From contig JAEWHQ010000131.1 of assembly GCA_023387715.1 (NCBI GenBank), positions 1 through 7,141 of the forward strand: 7,141 bases of DNA, in the 5' to 3' direction. Position 1 is the first letter of the stretch. Each line of letters begins with the position of its first letter. The DNA comes from Pseudomonadota bacterium. Lineage in GTDB: Bacteria > Pseudomonadota > Alphaproteobacteria > Rhizobiales > Rhizobiaceae. A program made the position numbers and the translations under genes. Of the stretch, positions 6,499 to 7,141 are shown in pieces. The notes under the pieces were generated by a model, which saw only the letters and a list, made by a program, of their open reading frames with translations, did not search any database and was not told the DNA's origin.

Positions 6499-6515
6499 TT
6501 GATATTTTATATCAA
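6499..6515. repeat. Perfect AT-rich inverted repeat over the end of the MetR-like gene
   Basis: TTGATAT (6499-6505), loop TTT, ATATCAA (6509-6515). The right arm includes the stop codon of the minus-strand MetR-like frame (6514-6512). It may help terminate minus-strand transcription together with the GC-rich stem further on, but it is AT-only apart from one G-C pair and weak by itself. Confidence 0.4.
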
Positions 6516-7141
6516 GCCTCGGTTTGGCGTGAGGTCGTAAGAAATCCAGCGATGAAATCGACGGCTTCGTCACCAGCTCTAAGCCCAAGGTGAATGCTCT
6601 TGTGGATACCGGTCTTGCCTATTCTGACAGGGCGGACACCTAAAGTTTCTGCCTGTTGGCACACCAACCAGCTTGGGATAGCACTCACGCCACGCCCTGC
6701 TGCAACCAGTTGCAACATCATTTCTGTTGTCTCAACACTGCGATGATGCCGTGGACGGCAATTCGCGGGCACAAGAAACTGTGTAAATACATCGAGCCGC
6801 TCAGGCGGTACCGGATAGGTAAAGAGAGTTTCTTCCAAAAGGTCAGCAGGCTCGGCATGGTTTTTATGCGCAAGCGGATGGCTTGCCGGAACGGCTAATA
6901 CAAGCTCGTAGTCAAAGACAGGGACATAATGAATGCCTTGCGCCTCAATCGGGTCTGGCGTGATCAGAATATCAATTTCATAGCTCGTTAATGCTGCAAC
7001 GCCGCCAGAGGTAAATGAAGTGGTGAGTGCCAGATCAACATCAGGCCACTCGACCAGATAGGGTTTTGTAACGCCCATCAGCCATTGAAGGCAGGGGTGG
7101 CATTACATGCCGATCTTAAGCGAGCCGCGCTTGCCGTAACG
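6512..7141 (-). pseudogene. MetR-like LysR-family regulator interrupted by an in-frame stop (5' end outside the window)
   Basis: The minus strand encodes the effector-binding domain of a LysR regulator resembling MetR, the homocysteine-responsive activator of methionine genes. Reading in from the right edge gives RYGKRGSLKIGM, a TAA at 7105-7103, then CHPCLQWL and continuous homology (VEWPDVDL, DILITPDPIEAQGIHYVPVF, ELVLAVPASHPLAH, YPVPPERLDVFTQFL, AAGRGVSAIPSWLV) to the stop at 6512. E. coli MetR reads IAIECHSCIQWL at this point, so the TAA replaces the Glu of the conserved Glu-Cys-His; one G-to-T change in GAA explains it. Restart at ATG 7078 would give 188 residues without a DNA-binding domain. 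No frameshift or other decay is seen, so the break is recent or a base-call error. The helix-turn-helix part lies beyond the edge. It is convergent with the AbgT-family gene. Confidence 0.8.

Noticed and set aside
7103..7105. Recoding or alternative genetic code explaining the TAA in the MetR-like gene
   Set aside because: TAA ends the LysR and hydrolase genes and the transporter normally in this window, and programmed readthrough of TAA at this site has no visible signal.
1..7141. tRNA, rRNA, CRISPR, insertion sequence or phage attachment site
   Set aside because: No clover-leaf, spaced repeats, transposase motifs or flanking duplications were seen when reading both strands.

Overview
The window looks like chromosomal DNA of a Gram-negative proteobacterium. 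It encodes an outer-membrane TonB-dependent receptor, a FecI-type sigma factor with its FecR-type membrane anti-sigma, LysR regulators and an AbgT transporter. I favour an alphaproteobacterium (Hyphomicrobiales, possibly Brucellaceae-like). The main reason is that two sites matching the RirA iron-responsive operator TGA-N9-TCA sit upstream of the iron genes. This lineage call is an inference. Base composition looks a little under 50% GC by eye; I did not count it.

Left block (1-2525, all minus strand): a cell-surface-signalling iron or heme uptake cassette. In transcription order it holds an ECF sigma factor (2525-2025), an anti-sigma/signal transducer (1898-945) and the start of a TonB-dependent receptor (793 to the left edge). 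The receptor carries an N-terminal STN signalling domain, and its plug domain resembles heme/hemoglobin receptors (HasR/BhuR type). By analogy with Fec and Has systems, ligand-loaded receptor contacts the periplasmic part of the anti-sigma through the STN domain, which frees the sigma factor to transcribe the receptor gene. The two TGA-N9-TCA sites lie upstream of the sigma gene and of the receptor gene, so iron control probably acts at both levels.

Middle block (2661-6432): a LysR regulator (minus, start corrected to 3566) is divergent from a plus-strand pair, an M20D-type amidohydrolase (3709-4863) and an AbgT-family transporter (start corrected to 4942, end 6432). This is a reduced version of the E. 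coli abgR-abgABT layout, with one hydrolase in place of the AbgA/AbgB pair. The likely role is import of an N-acyl amino acid or aminobenzoyl-glutamate-like amide followed by cytoplasmic hydrolysis. The divergent promoter region holds a perfect 14-bp palindrome and a repeated half-site, candidate LysR operators. A strong intrinsic terminator follows the transporter.

Right block (6512 to the right edge, minus): the effector-binding part of a MetR-like LysR regulator, convergent with the transporter. Its reading frame carries an in-frame TAA at 7105-7103 exactly where MetR proteins have the Glu of the Glu-Cys-His motif, so the gene appears to be broken by a single G-to-T type change (or the base is a sequencing error).

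No stretch longer than 300 bases lacks a gene. I saw no RNA gene, IS element, CRISPR array or attachment site.
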